Assembly (NCBI RefSeq): GCF_000004195.4
Contig: NC_030677.2
Span: 46,997,142-47,061,141 of the forward strand
Origin: Xenopus tropicalis
Lineage: Eukaryota > Chordata > Amphibia > Anura > Pipidae
DNA: 64,000 nt
Direction of reading: 5' to 3'
Part shown: piece after piece, positions 9,839 to 20,736 of the stretch
Layout: the number at the start of each line of letters is the position of its first letter
Position numbering within the stretch: position 1 is the first letter of the stretch
Notes under the pieces: generated by a model
Seen by the model: the letters and a program-made list of their open reading frames with translations, nothing else
Database searches by the model: none
What the model was told of the DNA's origin: nothing
Program-made: the position numbers and the translations under genes

Positions 9839-10250
9839 TTAAAGGAGAAGGAAAGGCTAATAAAGAGTTAATCTCAAGCTGCAGGCATACCTTCAGCTGT
9901 CTCAATAATGCCCTTAAGTCTCCCCATATTTCTCCTGTTCAGATGATCAGAAGCCTCATAGGAAAAAAAACGCTGTGCTGTGTAAAGAAAGTTCCCATAA
10001 TGCCTCACACCTGCACCAAGACCCAGAACAAGTGAACATGCTCAGTTATGAGTCAGCTTCTTGCTGATTGGCTCAGATCCACATTCCTAAGGGGGGGGAG
10101 TGAGTTCTTAACATTCTTGAGGCAGGAGAGAGGAGAGAGCTGCATGTCTCTGGCACAGGAAAACAAACAGACAAGGAATCCCGTATCTGTATTTACATAG
10201 ACCTTTCGGATAAAGCTTACTTAGTTTTTACCTTTCCTCCTTCTTCAATA
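9839..10250. mobile_element. T2-type MITE
   Basis: Begins TTAAAGGAGAAGGAAAGG and ends in ACCTTTCCTCCTTCTTCAA, a decayed form of the CCTTCTCCTTTAA end. Internal blocks GGGGGAGTGAGTTCTTAA and GATAAAGCTTACTTAG are shared with the copies at 21440 and 51200. Confidence 0.8.
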
Positions 10251-11063
10251 GCAAAACTATGTACCCATAATGAAACCAAATAGTAAATGCAAAATGCAGT
10301 TATATGTACATTACTTTATTCTGTGCCTACAGGAAAATATGTATATACATTTAGCTTTTTTAATAATGGATAATGGAAGACTCCAATAGCTCAAGTTACA
10401 AGGGGTTGTTTTTATTCCTATGCAACAGATGCTTACCACCTAGAAAACCAGCAAGCCCTAGGACATGTTTGGCCAACACAAGTGTCAAATTTCATGGATA
10501 ATTTAATAGCTAATAACCCGAATTCCTGTAAACCAGGAGATAAGTAATGATTGCTCTCAAACAGGAAAATTAACCCTGTAGGCTAATGACATTTTTCAGA
10601 AGCCATTAACTTAATTTTTAAGCTTTTTTTTGTTTTTTACATGACTTAATGTTTCTTTGTTGTCAGTATGCATGTAATTGCATTTTATTCATAATGTAAC
10701 AGAAAATAAATGTGAACATCAAGAAAGGCAATATGCAAATGTTATTTTAAGGGAAGAGAAGTTGCATTTGGCCGTGAAGCTCACTGATTAATTGCTAGGG
10801 CTTAAAGTTGAAAAGAAAATTACAATTCTGCAGGGTAAATAATACATGATATATACTTTTTTTTGCTAGTATTCCATCCATCAAACCACGGCTCATATTG
10901 CATGTACATTATTCCAAAAAACATTAGCAAGTTTTTCTTTGTTGAAAAGTTTTATTGTTTGCAAGGTTACATTCAAAATTGGCTTATAATATGTATTCAT
11001 GTTTGCTTGGCTCTGTTCAAATAGAAAGGCCTCCTCTTCTGCTCACATTTGATTGCAGGTAAT
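10251..11063. other. Single-copy DNA, possible regulatory block 10490-10830
   Basis: No repeat recognised. It is AT-rich with TAAT motifs and no long homopolymers between 10490 and 10830. No coding frame. Confidence 0.3.
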
Positions 11064-11071
11064 GTTTCAAC

Positions 11072-11359
11072 TAGTGATGAGCGAAAAATTCACTCAAAAA
11101 ATCTTTCAAAAGATTCGCAAAACGACGAAACTGTGGCGCGTCAAAAAAAATTGTCGCCCGCGGCTATTCTTTTATCGCGTGGCTATTCTTTTGTCATGCG
11201 GCTATTCTTTTGTCGCACGGCTTCTTTTGACAATTTTTGGACGTGCTGCAAATTTTTCCGCAGAAAATGATTCATCCATTTCGCGAAACAATCCGCCAAT
11301 GGCGAAACGCGGAAATTCGTCGCGAATCCATGCCTGGTGAAACATTTCGCCCATCACTA
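11072..11359. mobile_element. TAGTGATGAGC hAT MITE, complete, perfect 8-bp duplication
   Basis: Ends TAGTGATGAGCG and CGCCCATCACTA are flanked by identical octamers GTTTCAAC (11064-11071 and 11360-11367). This places the family in the hAT group. The inside is CpG-rich for this region (GTCGCCCGCGG, TTTCGCGAAAC), suggesting a fairly recent insertion. Confidence 0.92.
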
Positions 11360-11596
11360 GTTTCAACGTGTTGCATAAATAAAGGTTGATTTTAAAGTCC
11401 GATGTGCTGCTTCAAAGAAATTAGTGTATGTTGTAATTATGATCCTCTGTTGTAAAATAGTGTTTAATGCTCATTTTATGCTAAGGCCAGGGCCTGAACT
11501 ACAAGAAGGTAGAAAAGGCACCTGCCTAGCCTACCTCTAGTCCTGACTCTTTCGCCCCACCGCTGCTTGTCACTACATTATTATTGTTAGAAACTG

Positions 11597-11660
11597 TCTG
11601 GAATCAAACCCTGGCCTATGTGCTGAACTCAGCCTACATTGATCCACTGAGCCACTAGAG
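11597..11660 (-). mobile_element. Diverged tRNA-SINE head, antisense
   Basis: GGAATCAAACCCTGGCCTAT and ATCCACTGAGCCACTAGAGG are antisense B-box-like and A-box-like segments of a tRNA-derived SINE, in the same order as at 6976-7035. Confidence 0.5.
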
Positions 11661-12130
11661 GCTTTTAGAGCCAGTTCCATCAGTATTCCTGATGTGCATC
11701 CAGCATCCCTGCTGCCCTCTTGCAATTAAGAGCCTTCATAAGCCAGCTGCATGTAACTCCCAGTTGCTTGATCACCAAAGCTCCTAAGCCTGATCTAGCC
11801 TGTTATTACTCCAAACACCTGTGATTCCTGCCTGATTACCTGCCTGGTTCTTGCCTTGTTCCTGATTGTTTCCTGCCTTGGTCCTACCTTGTTACTATGT
11901 CCCTGCCTGGTTCCTTGTTCTTGTTCTCCAGTCCCTATCTGGTGCCCAATTCCTGTTTGCTATAGACTCCCTGGTTTTGACTTCCAGCCTGTTCCTGGAC
12001 TCTGTCTTTGATTGTCTCTATACTCAACCACAGGCCTGTATTGGGACTTGTTTCTTAGTTTGCACTTTATATTGTTTTGTTATTTTCTTTCTTTTTCTTC
12101 ACCATAACATGGCTTCTGTAGTCATAATCT
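11661..12130. repeat. CCTG-rich degenerate tandem sequence
   Basis: Many short variants of CCTGCCTGGTTCCTTG and TTCCTG follow one another between about 11820 and 12040, giving a compositionally biased, loosely tandem stretch. It may be part of an LTR leader; no LTR boundary is visible. Confidence 0.4.
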
Positions 12131-13009
12131 AGCCATTAATTGGTTCATCTTGGGTTACTAAGCACACAGACGTTTTATTAAAACTCCCAACTCACTAAGA
12201 AGAATTGAAAGTTCAATAGATTGCTGCCCATTTTCCCCTGTGGTAATGCGCATCAACCCCACTCAGTTAGTGAGTTGGACCAACAGGTAATTGGGATGAT
12301 CACTATGGTTTTTAGAAATGAGCCAATAACCCTTATATGTTATATATACATACTTACATATACATTGTGTAATTTACTGATATAAAAATGTGAAAAGGTT
12401 ATTTACATTTCACTTAATATCCTGTTCACACCTGGGGCTAGAAGACTTATGACATGAGTTTTAATTAGTTCACCACAGTTTCTATAAGAAGTGCTGAACT
12501 TACTAATTGCTATATTACAGTTTTAAGAGACAAGTATACACAAACTAAAAAGTACCAGGAAAGCTAATTAAGTGTCTCAGCTATTTTACAAATGCTTAAT
12601 TTGCAGTTCAAGTACTTATTTAAAAAAATGAGCTTGCAACATTTTTACCTTAATTTATTGTTCTGTGTGAAAAATATATTTAACAGCCTTCTAAAAAAAT
12701 ATATTTTTAATGTGGTCAAGAAGGATTTTCAAATGCCAGTGGCACAGAGATCATTGTTGTTTTTAATAAACGATAGAATTCAATTTAATTGTCTTTTTCT
12801 TTAAACATAAAAATGTGTCACATTGGTTAACAAAATTCATATTGTTGTTTAAGGGCAGTTTTATCTGAATTCAGCCACCTGTAAAACCAAATACTGAATC
12901 TCCATATTTAAGAAGCCAGCATTTTGGAGAAGAAATCTAACACAAATTATGAGTATAATTGAATGCTGAAACTATTGGAGTCTAGTGAATGATCCTAGGG
13001 TGGATCATA
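12131..13009. other. Single-copy AT-rich stretch
   Basis: No repeats, RNA genes or coding frames recognised. Confidence 0.4.
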
Positions 13010-14150
13010 GTCTCGAAGAGAAGTGGAGGAGAGGTTGCAGGAAATGGTTACAAAATGTCAGGATCTAGATGGGGAGATGCAAAAGGTGAAGGTGTTTAAG
13101 AGACAGGATTTATTGAAGGAGAAAGGGATGCAGAGAAGAGAACCTAGGATGCGACTTATACATATCTACCATTCAAACATGAAAAAAATTCTACTGGGGA
13201 GTGTTGACACATGCTTATCCACTAGGGGCAGAGTTCAAGCAACCCCCCCATGCCCTCATTTAGGAGGCTTAAAACATAAAAGATGTATTAGTTAAAGCAG
13301 ATGGAGGATCTAATAATAGGGAAACACAGACAACATTGGCACCTATTAAAGAGAGAATGTATCCATGTTTAGGATGTGCGCAATTTGTAGTGTTATTGAA
13401 GGCCCCACATTTAGCCATCCTTAGTCGGGTAAAAGATATAAGATAAGAGGCTATTATACTTTTTTCACTAATTATGCAATGTATTATATTAAGTGCCCTT
13501 GTGGATTTATGCATGTAGGGGAGACTATACAGCCAATGAGGGACTGCATCTCCCAACATCATTCCACTGTTAGGAAGGATGTAGTGAAATTGGCGGTTCC
13601 ACACCATTTCAAACAAGCGGGGCATAATGCCTTTCAATTGCAATTTGCAGTTATAGAATAAATTCTAGTAATGAGATGTGGAGGTAAAAGGGAGTTATTG
13701 AAAAAATGTCAAGTTCTTTGGATTCATATCCTGGGGATATTCGAACCCTGGTGTATGAATCGAGACAATGATATCTATAGGTTTTTTTTGTATTTTTATG
13801 TGTTTTTGTGATTTGTGTTTTATAACGGAACTTGGGAATGTACCTTGCCTTTAAGACTGGGGGTGGAACGTAGGGAGGGATAAGGGGCTTTGCGGATATA
13901 AAGAGCGCATAGTGCACATTGTGATTTGATATTATGTTTGCTAAAGGGACGTGAGTCCTGAAACATCATGTGGAGTTTTTGTATGATCTATTTACATATT
14001 TGCAATACAAATTAACCTTTACATATCTCAGGAGTGCAGGTAACTTTTGTTTTTTTTGTGTGTTACCCTGGCAAGGGTTTGACACTGTGCACCCAGTGGA
14101 GAGAAAGGACAGAGTGATGCAGACACATTGGTGTATAGTATATATATATA
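13010..14150 (+). pseudogene. Decayed Penelope-like retroelement: 3' end with GIY-YIG endonuclease and terminal repeat
   Basis: In several frames the plus strand gives pieces in the order expected near the end of a Penelope-type polyprotein: YPCLGCAQF (about 13350); YYIKCPCGFMHVGET (13482-13526), the GIY-YIG nuclease entry with YIKC and HVGET in place of GIY...YVGxT; HHFKQAGHN (about 13600-13626); and, after a stop, LWIHILGIFEPWCMNRDND (about 13712-13770). Stops and frame changes interrupt it and no reverse transcriptase core was found. Downstream at 13950-13966, GGGACGTGAGTCCTGAAAC has a hairpin followed by GAAAC, a decayed hammerhead-like remnant of the terminal repeat. Family recognition is from memory. 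Confidence 0.75.
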
Positions 14151-14715
14151 TATAACCTACAGTTTGGTCATTTTCCTATGGGACCAAACTATAAATGATA
14201 TCCTTATAAATGGTGCACCGTTTATAACATCAAAGAGATGTGCACCCATGCTTCTGCTTCTCTCTTAAAGTGCCTCATGCATCACCCCAGCTTACTTTCC
14301 CAGCATATTGATGCTTTCACTAAAGCTCCACTTCCTTCTCCTGTGTGCCCGCCCTCCTGCTTTAGCTTGTGACAGGAAGTGGCAGTGATGGAAGAAGTTA
14401 CCTTTGTTAACTATGGGAGCAGGAGTGCAGGAGATGCGAGAGGACAAAGTGAGTATTCTTGGTGTGTAGAAAAAGAATGTATCTAGTAAAAGTTTAATGG
14501 CAGACAGTTCTGAAGAAGGTAGGATGCAATTGCCAACACTACATTTGGGTACAGTAGAAAGACTAAATCATCAGTAATGGACACACGCTTCCTATTAGTC
14601 TATGTATATGTCTATTTTTTGGAAAGTGTCTGACTGACCTTTATACTGTTGTGTTGTGAAGATCGCATTCTGCCTTCCCCAGAGTTCTCTCCTCTTAACC
14701 CTTTCCCTGCTGCAA
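14151..14715. other. Nothing recognised; short TA run at the start
   Basis: A short (TA)n run ends at about 14155. The rest lacks repeat ends or coding character. Confidence 0.35.
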
Positions 14716-14862
14716 TCTAACAAAAAATTTTGCGAAACTGTGGAAAATCTTGCGAAATGCAAAAAAGGTTTGCAAAATGCACAACTTTTTTGACACATGC
14801 TACTTTTTTGACCCGACCATGACTGTTTTGACGCAACTGCACCCTTTTTGGACACGTGGTAA
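14716..14862. mobile_element. Internal fragment of a hAT MITE (TAGTGATGAGC family)
   Basis: AAAATCTTGCGAAATGC and the TTTTTGACACATGC / TTTTTGACGCAACTGC segments match the inside of the copies at 9215 and 11072. Neither end is present. Confidence 0.55.
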
Positions 14863-15092
14863 TCCACTCTTTCCCTAGGACACTGCCTGACACTTCTGAA
14901 AACCTAATATGAACAATTATTACTAAATAAGTAATGGAAAATCATGCCATATTTGTACCTACCATAATTTTGTATCTAAGTGAGAAAGAACTCGTTTTGT
15001 TGACTGTAGACTATAATGAAAAATGTACCTCCTACTAAAATTTATAACGATATTGGAAGTCACCTCAGAGTTATGTGACCTGTATAAAAGCC

Positions 15093-15367
15093 CAGGCCTG
15101 GATTTGTGAAGAGGCCACAAAGGCCCTAGCCTAGGGTGGCAGAAGTTTAGGGGCGGCATGCCACCCCGCTGCAAGAAAATTTTTAAATTTGGCTCCCATA
15201 CGGAGCAGTCGGGACCTCTCCCCACTGCTCCGTATGGGAGTTTAAAGGAGCGCATGTGCACTCGCGGCTGCGGGGGGGGGGGTTGCTGCGCGTTCGCACA
15301 TGCGCACAGGTGGAGGGGCGACCAACAGGGGCGGCCTCGGGGTGCCCAGAAGAGAAATCCGGCCCTG
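15093..15367. mobile_element. hAT MITE, perfect 8-bp duplication TAAAAGCC
   Basis: Ends CAGGCCTGGATTT and AAATCCGGCCCTG; TAAAAGCC flanks both sides (15085-15092 and 15368-15375). A 17-bp-arm hairpin (CTCCCATACGGAGCAGT and its complement, 15193-15209 and 15224-15240) lies inside, with a G-run at 15271-15280. The related copy at 49454-49667 has the same ends. Confidence 0.92.
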
Positions 15368-15375
15368 TAAAAGCC

Positions 15376-15610
15376 AGCAGCCTTGTGCTTTTATATGGTC
15401 CCATAACTATATATATATAAATAAAGGCTGTAGCGACGGCCGAAACATCAGTGTTTGTTCTTCAATAAAGATTCTTTATTTGCACATAAGACCTGTGAGT
15501 GCGAATTCCTCTCCTGGATGACTGTAATCTAATGAATTATTTAAGGCACCCTTAGTATCAACATTATCGTGAGTGCTGACTTTCTACTGCTCCTATATAT
15601 ATATAATGTT
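15376..15610 (+). mobile_element. Penelope-type terminal repeat remnant with hammerhead-like stem
   Basis: GGCTGTAGCGACGGCCGAAA (15426-15445) forms a six-pair stem with an AGCG loop followed by GAAAC, as in stem II plus GAAA of a hammerhead. The CUGANGA core is not present in the expected place. Downstream CAATAAAG, TGTGAGTGCG and a second GTGAGTGC (15570-15577) match motifs in the 4970-5107 palindrome. The hAT at 15093 separates this piece from what lies upstream. Confidence 0.5.
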
Positions 15611-16369
15611 GGTGGGATATCATTTAAAAAAAAAAGTTATTATTCAACTGACTAAAGTTTCCCCTTTCTATCCAGATATACTGCCGGTATTTTTGGCATC
15701 AGAACCCAGTTACTGTTCAACTATTATTAGACCCATTGCATCAAATACACAATTCTGAATGGCACCAAGCACGGCAAGTTCTAAGACTAATAATTAAACA
15801 TGTCTTTTTGGATTAGCAGTTCAAGAAAGGACCATTTTTATTTAATTATCTAGACAGCTGAGAATCTTTTTTAAAAAAAAGCTTATTCTCATGCACAATT
15901 TAAAATGTTAAACATTCAGGAATATTCCGAGGTATTTTATTTGTAGCTAAGAAAATTATAGGGCATTTTAATGAGTAATTAAATATCATTTCAATTAAAT
16001 GTGAAAATGTTAACTTCTCATGCATAAACACAAAGGAAGTGTAATCAGTGTTAAAATGATTTAAATTCAGGCCAATGACTTTAAATATTACATTTAATTG
16101 TGTGTAATAGGTGAAGCGCCATTCATATAGCAGCACCATGATGTTCTGACCATTAAACTTAACAAAGCAACTTTAATCTCATGTCATTGTAATAAAATAC
16201 ACAAATGTAATTCAATATATTTTAAAACACAAATTCATTCATAAACATTTTTATATGATTTCTTTCCCTGCGTCCATTTTACAAGTCAGATAATTTAAAT
16301 ACAAGCAAAACATTAACACCACTGTCAAAACCTGTCACTTTTTCTTACGCAATATTGCCAAAATTCGTC
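15611..16369. other. Single-copy DNA, possible conserved block 15830-16220
   Basis: No repeats recognised. AT-rich with TAAT and ATTTAAAT motifs, and no coding frame longer than expected by chance. Confidence 0.3.
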
Positions 16370-17163
16370 CCTTTCTTTCTACTGTAACAGCTAGGCTGCT
16401 CATTCATGCTCTCATTCTGTCACGACTGGACTACTGCAACCTGCTATTAACCGGCCCCTAACTCCCATCTTTCCCCCCCTACAGTCTATATTAAATACTG
16501 CTGCCAGAATTCTCCTCCTCTCATCCAGGAGAGTTCAGGCCCTTCCCCTGCTAAAGTCCTTATCGTGGCTTCCTATTAAACAAGGAATATCTTACAAGCT
16601 CCTTCTCTTAACCTTCAAAGCCCTCCATTCCTCTGCTCCTCACTACATCTCGTCCCTTGTGTCTCCGTACGTTCCTGGCCGACTCCTTCATTCCTCGCAG
16701 AGCAATTGTTTGGTTGTGCCCCCCCACTACCACTGCGGTTTCCCGCCTTAAACTCTTCTGCCTTGCTGCCCCTTACATTTGGAATGCCCTCCCTGATTTC
16801 CTCCGAAGAGAATCCTCCCTCAGTCTTTTTAAAACTAAAGTTAAAGACTACCTTTTGGAGCACTCACCCAGCACCTGATCTGGGAACTAGCACTTATATT
16901 GTCACCCACTGTGACCTACAGCACTTATATTTGCCTATTTGTGTCTGTTAGTTACCCTCCCATATAGATTGTAATCTCTACGGGGCAGGGACCTCCATCC
17001 TCTTGTGTCCTCGACTTATTAAAGCTATATTTATCTTGTATTTATTGTTATACTTTATATTTATCTATTATTATCTTATTAACGCCCTGTTTATATTAAT
17101 GTATTCTACTGTACAGTGCTGCGTACATAAGTAGCGCTTTATAAATAAAGTTATACATACATA
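16370..17163 (+). pseudogene. L2-type LINE, 3' end: reverse transcriptase C-terminus and 3' UTR
   Basis: One frame reads LDYCNLLL, then ILNTAARILLLSS, LSWLPIKQGISYKLLLLTFK and SLVSPYVPGRLL; after a frame change near a C-run (about 16718-16726) another frame continues LAAPYIWNALPDFLR and FKTKVKDYLLEH. This order is that of the C-terminal reverse transcriptase region of L2/CR1-like LINEs. The 3' UTR carries GATTGTAATCTCTACGGGGC, AGTAGCGCTTTATAAATAAA and a short ATAC repeat tail. It is truncated at the 5' side and has stops, so it is inactive. Confidence 0.85.
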
Positions 17164-18611
17164 CAAGAGAAGAAAGTAGAATAACATAGAATAAGAGTTC
17201 TGCATTAACATTGGGCAAAACCAAACTAGTCTCTAAACCATTAAATCCATCAACATTCAAAAAAATACATAAGTTAAAAAGTGTCTACCCATTGTACTCA
17301 CTACATATAAGAAATACATACGCACACAAATTTAAAAACTGTTAGCTCAGTAGCCTATAAATATTCATACATAGTAGAAAAGTCAAAATGTAAAACCCCA
17401 AAGTTCTCCCTCCAAGAGAAGATATATGGAGCACTTATTAGAGCAGGGTACTCTGCCTGAACAAAGATAAAATCCCCACTTAGGAGCAATTGGAACTTGG
17501 TAATGCAGGAAAAAGTTAGGGATAATGCATATTGCTTACTGGGGCATCCCCCTGCAGCACCCAGCATGCAGCCCACACTGAACAGCCCTCGGCCATCTTA
17601 TAAATACTAAGAACCAGCAGTCCAGGCCTATAAATTCATGTTGCCAGACTCCCCTGCTGCAACATATTTTAACTTTTAATTTACAGATGAGCTGGATCAC
17701 TTATGCCACACAGACTGCTGTAACATGATCTCACTTTATGTACAAAAGCCCAATCACCATTAACCTGCTTCATTCTCCCTCCATATTTACAACTGACATA
17801 CTAATTACATTTTAGCATACCGGTTATGTGTCCTGCTATCACCTTGTCACTTCTTAATTTAGACATCGTCTCATCATTATTTGACCTTTTATGCACTACC
17901 CTGGGTTTTTCCTTTATATATGATGCTAATTCCTCATCATCTTTTCAATTTTCCCAGTGTTTTTGATGATCTTGTTCACTTTATGACTATTTCTATCATA
18001 TTTTAGAACCAAAGGTAATTTTTTATCACATTTTGCCCAAATCCATCGTTTTATGTACTAGCAAGCCCTTCCCAAATCTGTGTGCCAAATGCCAATTTTT
18101 AATATACTCCCTGCCGCCCCCCAGCTCTGTCTTTTGTTGTAGCCAGTATTACAGCTTTCCTAAGATGCTTCCTTAATGTCTTTTGCAGTATGGACCTTTA
18201 CCGCAGTTCTTTTGACTCTTCATGTAGAACTGATTTACCCACAAGTCGAACATCAGACTCCTAGAACAGTCTTCCTAATTTGCATATTAAATTTTAACAA
18301 AAAAAATAATTGTACCATGTAGAAAAAAAAATGGTCACTTTCAGCCGTCTAGTACTTAAGGAAATCCCAAAGCGGATCCTGAATTCAGTGAATTCCCGCA
18401 TAAAACCACAGTTATTTATAGAGCTGTGCAATGATATCTGTGGGCAAATTTAAAATGCTTTAATAAAGCAGAGTAAAACCAGTATTAAGTCTCAAGTTTC
18501 AATGTAACATTATAAATGGCATGTAATGGATTATTTACATGTTTGGAATGCATTAATTGAGGTAAAAGGGCAATAATGAACCTTTATAAATGCCATTAAT
18601 TTAACACAATA
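17164..18611. other. Single-copy DNA; conserved-looking block 18240-18610
   Basis: No repeat family recognised. The part 18360-18600 is evenly mixed in composition, has several TAAT sites and lacks homopolymers, unlike the repeat DNA around it. No coding frame is visible. Confidence 0.3.
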
Positions 18612-18822
18612 GAGTTGATTCACTAAAATGCGATAAGCGTTATTGCATGCTTTTTTGCGTTAAAATTGACGTGCAAAAAAACGCGATTTGCTAAAGTATT
18701 ATCGCATCCGTTAAGTCACATATCGCGTGCGTTAAATAGTGCGCAACAGCATGTGTTAATTTTACCGTATTGCGTTAAAACTCGTGCAGAAATAACACTA
18801 ACGCATGATTCACAAACACTTA

Positions 18823-20047
18823 GGGGCACATTTACTAATGCACGAACTGGCCGAATGGTCCGAATGCGTTTTTTTCGTAATGATCGGTATTTCGCGATTT
18901 TTCGGAAAATTGTCACAACTTTTTCGTAGCCGTTACGACTGTTTTGCTAAATGTTGCGACTTTTTCGTAGAGGTACGACTTTTTCGCAGCTTTCGCGCCG
19001 AGTACGAAAGATTCGGATTCATTCAAGCTTCAGTATGGTGACTTTCCTTGGGCCGGGTTGGAGCTGCAGAGTGCCATTGAGCCCTATGGGAGACTTTCCT
19101 TGGGCCAGGTTGGAGCTGCAGAGTGCCATTGATTCCTATGGGAGACTTTCCTTGGGCCAGGTTGGAGCTGCAGAGTGCCATTGAGCCCTATGGGAGACTT
19201 TCCTTGGGCCAGGTTGGAGCTGCAGAGTGCCATTGAGCCCTATGGGAGACTTTCCTTGGGCCAGGTTGGAGCTGCAGAGTGCCATTGAGCCCTATGGGAG
19301 ACTTTCCTTGGGCCGGGATGGAGCTGCAGAGTGCCATTGAGCCCTATGGGAGACTTTCCTTGGGCCGGGTTGGAGCTGCAGAGTGCCATTGAGCCCTATG
19401 GGAGACTTTCCTTGGGCCAGGTTGGAGCTGCAGAGTGCCATTGAGCCCTATGGGAGACTTTCCTTGGGCCGGGTTGGAGCTGCAGAGTGCCATTGAGCCC
19501 TATGGGAGACTTTCCTTGGGCCGGGTTGGAGCTGCAGAGTGCCATTGAGCCCTATGGGAGACTTTCCTTGGGCCGGGTTGGAGCTGCAGAGTGCCATTGA
19601 GCCCTATGGGAGACTTTCCTTGGGCCGGGTTGGAGCTGCAGAGTGCCATTGAGCCCTATGGGAGACTTTCCTTGGGCCAGGTTGGAGCTGCAGAGTGCCA
19701 TTGAGCCCTATGGGAGACTTTCCTTGGGCCGGGTTGGAGCTGCAGAGTGCCATTGAGTCCTATGGGAGGCTTCCAAAATCATGCTAAGTCTGAAAGTTTT
19801 GCCCCGCAGTTTACGAGCGCTCAATACGAAAAAGTCGCGACAAGATACGAGCATATTGTTACGGCTACGAAAAAGTCACGACTTTTCGCGCAAGTCGTAA
19901 TGGTTACGAAAAAGTCGCGACAATTTACGAAAAGTCGTAGCGGCGACGAAAAAATCGCAAAAAATATGAAAAAGTCGCAAAATGTTCGTTTTCCAATCGG
20001 AATTTTTCCAATTCGGATTCGAATTTGTGTCTTAGTAAATCAGCCCC
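18823..20047. mobile_element. Inner PIF/Harbinger-like MITE with TTA duplication, holding a minisatellite
   Basis: Ends GGGGCACATTTACTAA and TTAGTAAATCAGCCCC are inverted repeats; TTA flanks both sides (18820-18822 and 20048-20050). A 3-bp TTA-type duplication is the PIF/Harbinger pattern. The arms are rich in ACTTTTTCGTAG / CTACGAAAAAGT and pair with each other. The centre is replaced by the 52-bp tandem array. Confidence 0.85.
19040..19767. repeat. 52-bp minisatellite, 14 units
   Basis: Fourteen units of 52 bp beginning GACTTTCCTTGGGCCGGGTT and ending CCCTATGGGA run from 19040 to 19767. Unit differences are few (GGGCCGGG versus GGGCCAGG; GGGATGG once; GAGCCC versus GATTCC or GAGTCC). Since 52 is not a multiple of three, the open frames across it are not coding. 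Confidence 0.97.
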
Positions 20048-20736
20048 TTAGACTCGCTAAATATCGCATTAGTCTGTGCAAAAATTAACACCTACTTGGG
20101 GCAGGCGGTAATTATAGAAAAGTACAGTTAATGAGCATTTGGCAACACAATATGGACTTTGCAGTGTGATTTATTCAAGTCTGTGTTGGCCCTAGAGTGA
20201 TGCAGCCTTCAGTTTGCAGGGAAATGGTCATTTTCAAAAAAAGTAGTTTTACGAACGCAATGCTGTGTATGGCTAATATGGCGTGTGCGCGATAAGTAGC
20301 GCACATGCGTTAATTAGCACGTGCGACAAGTAGCGTGCTGCGTTAATTAGTGTGCGTTGCGTCCAATACCGCACGAAAATAGTCTTCGCGACTTATATAA
20401 CGAAAAAAGCATCGCGTCTAAATTAACGCAAGTATCCTTTCAGTGAATTGTGCGTTAAGACGCGAAAAATTAGACGCAATAAAATTTTTAACGCATGCTA
20501 TAAATAGCGCTCGTAAAAGTTAGTACAAATGCATGCCTCTATGAGAATTGAGAATGAGAATTTTTTATGTTTAAACTGTGACATATCCAAAAGCAAAAAT
20601 GTAGAAGTCAATAGGCAGCTGTTCTGTTTCAAACTGGAAGATCTTCTTTTGCTTAATGGTATTAGTGATTTTCATATTTTTCACTCCATTCGCTGAAAAC
20701 CACATTTTTTAGGGATTTTTTTGCATGTTTTTTAAG

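Larger units (their letters stand above)
18612..20523. mobile_element. Outer MITE (GATTCACTAAA family) split by an inner MITE
   Basis: Left part 18612-18822 starts TTGATTCACTAAAATGCG; right part 20051-20523 includes CCCTAGAGTGATGCAGCC and ends near AACGCATGCTATAAATA. Both match the uninterrupted relative at 38485-39179, which has the same order of blocks (CCCTAGAGTGATGCAGCC at about 38850 and CCCATGCTATAAATA at about 39133). The far right terminus seems to be missing. CpG dinucleotides are common. Confidence 0.75.

Noticed and set aside
18951..20088. Open frames over the 52-bp array and its MITE
   Set aside because: Tandem, non-triplet repeat inside a MITE; no independent coding evidence.
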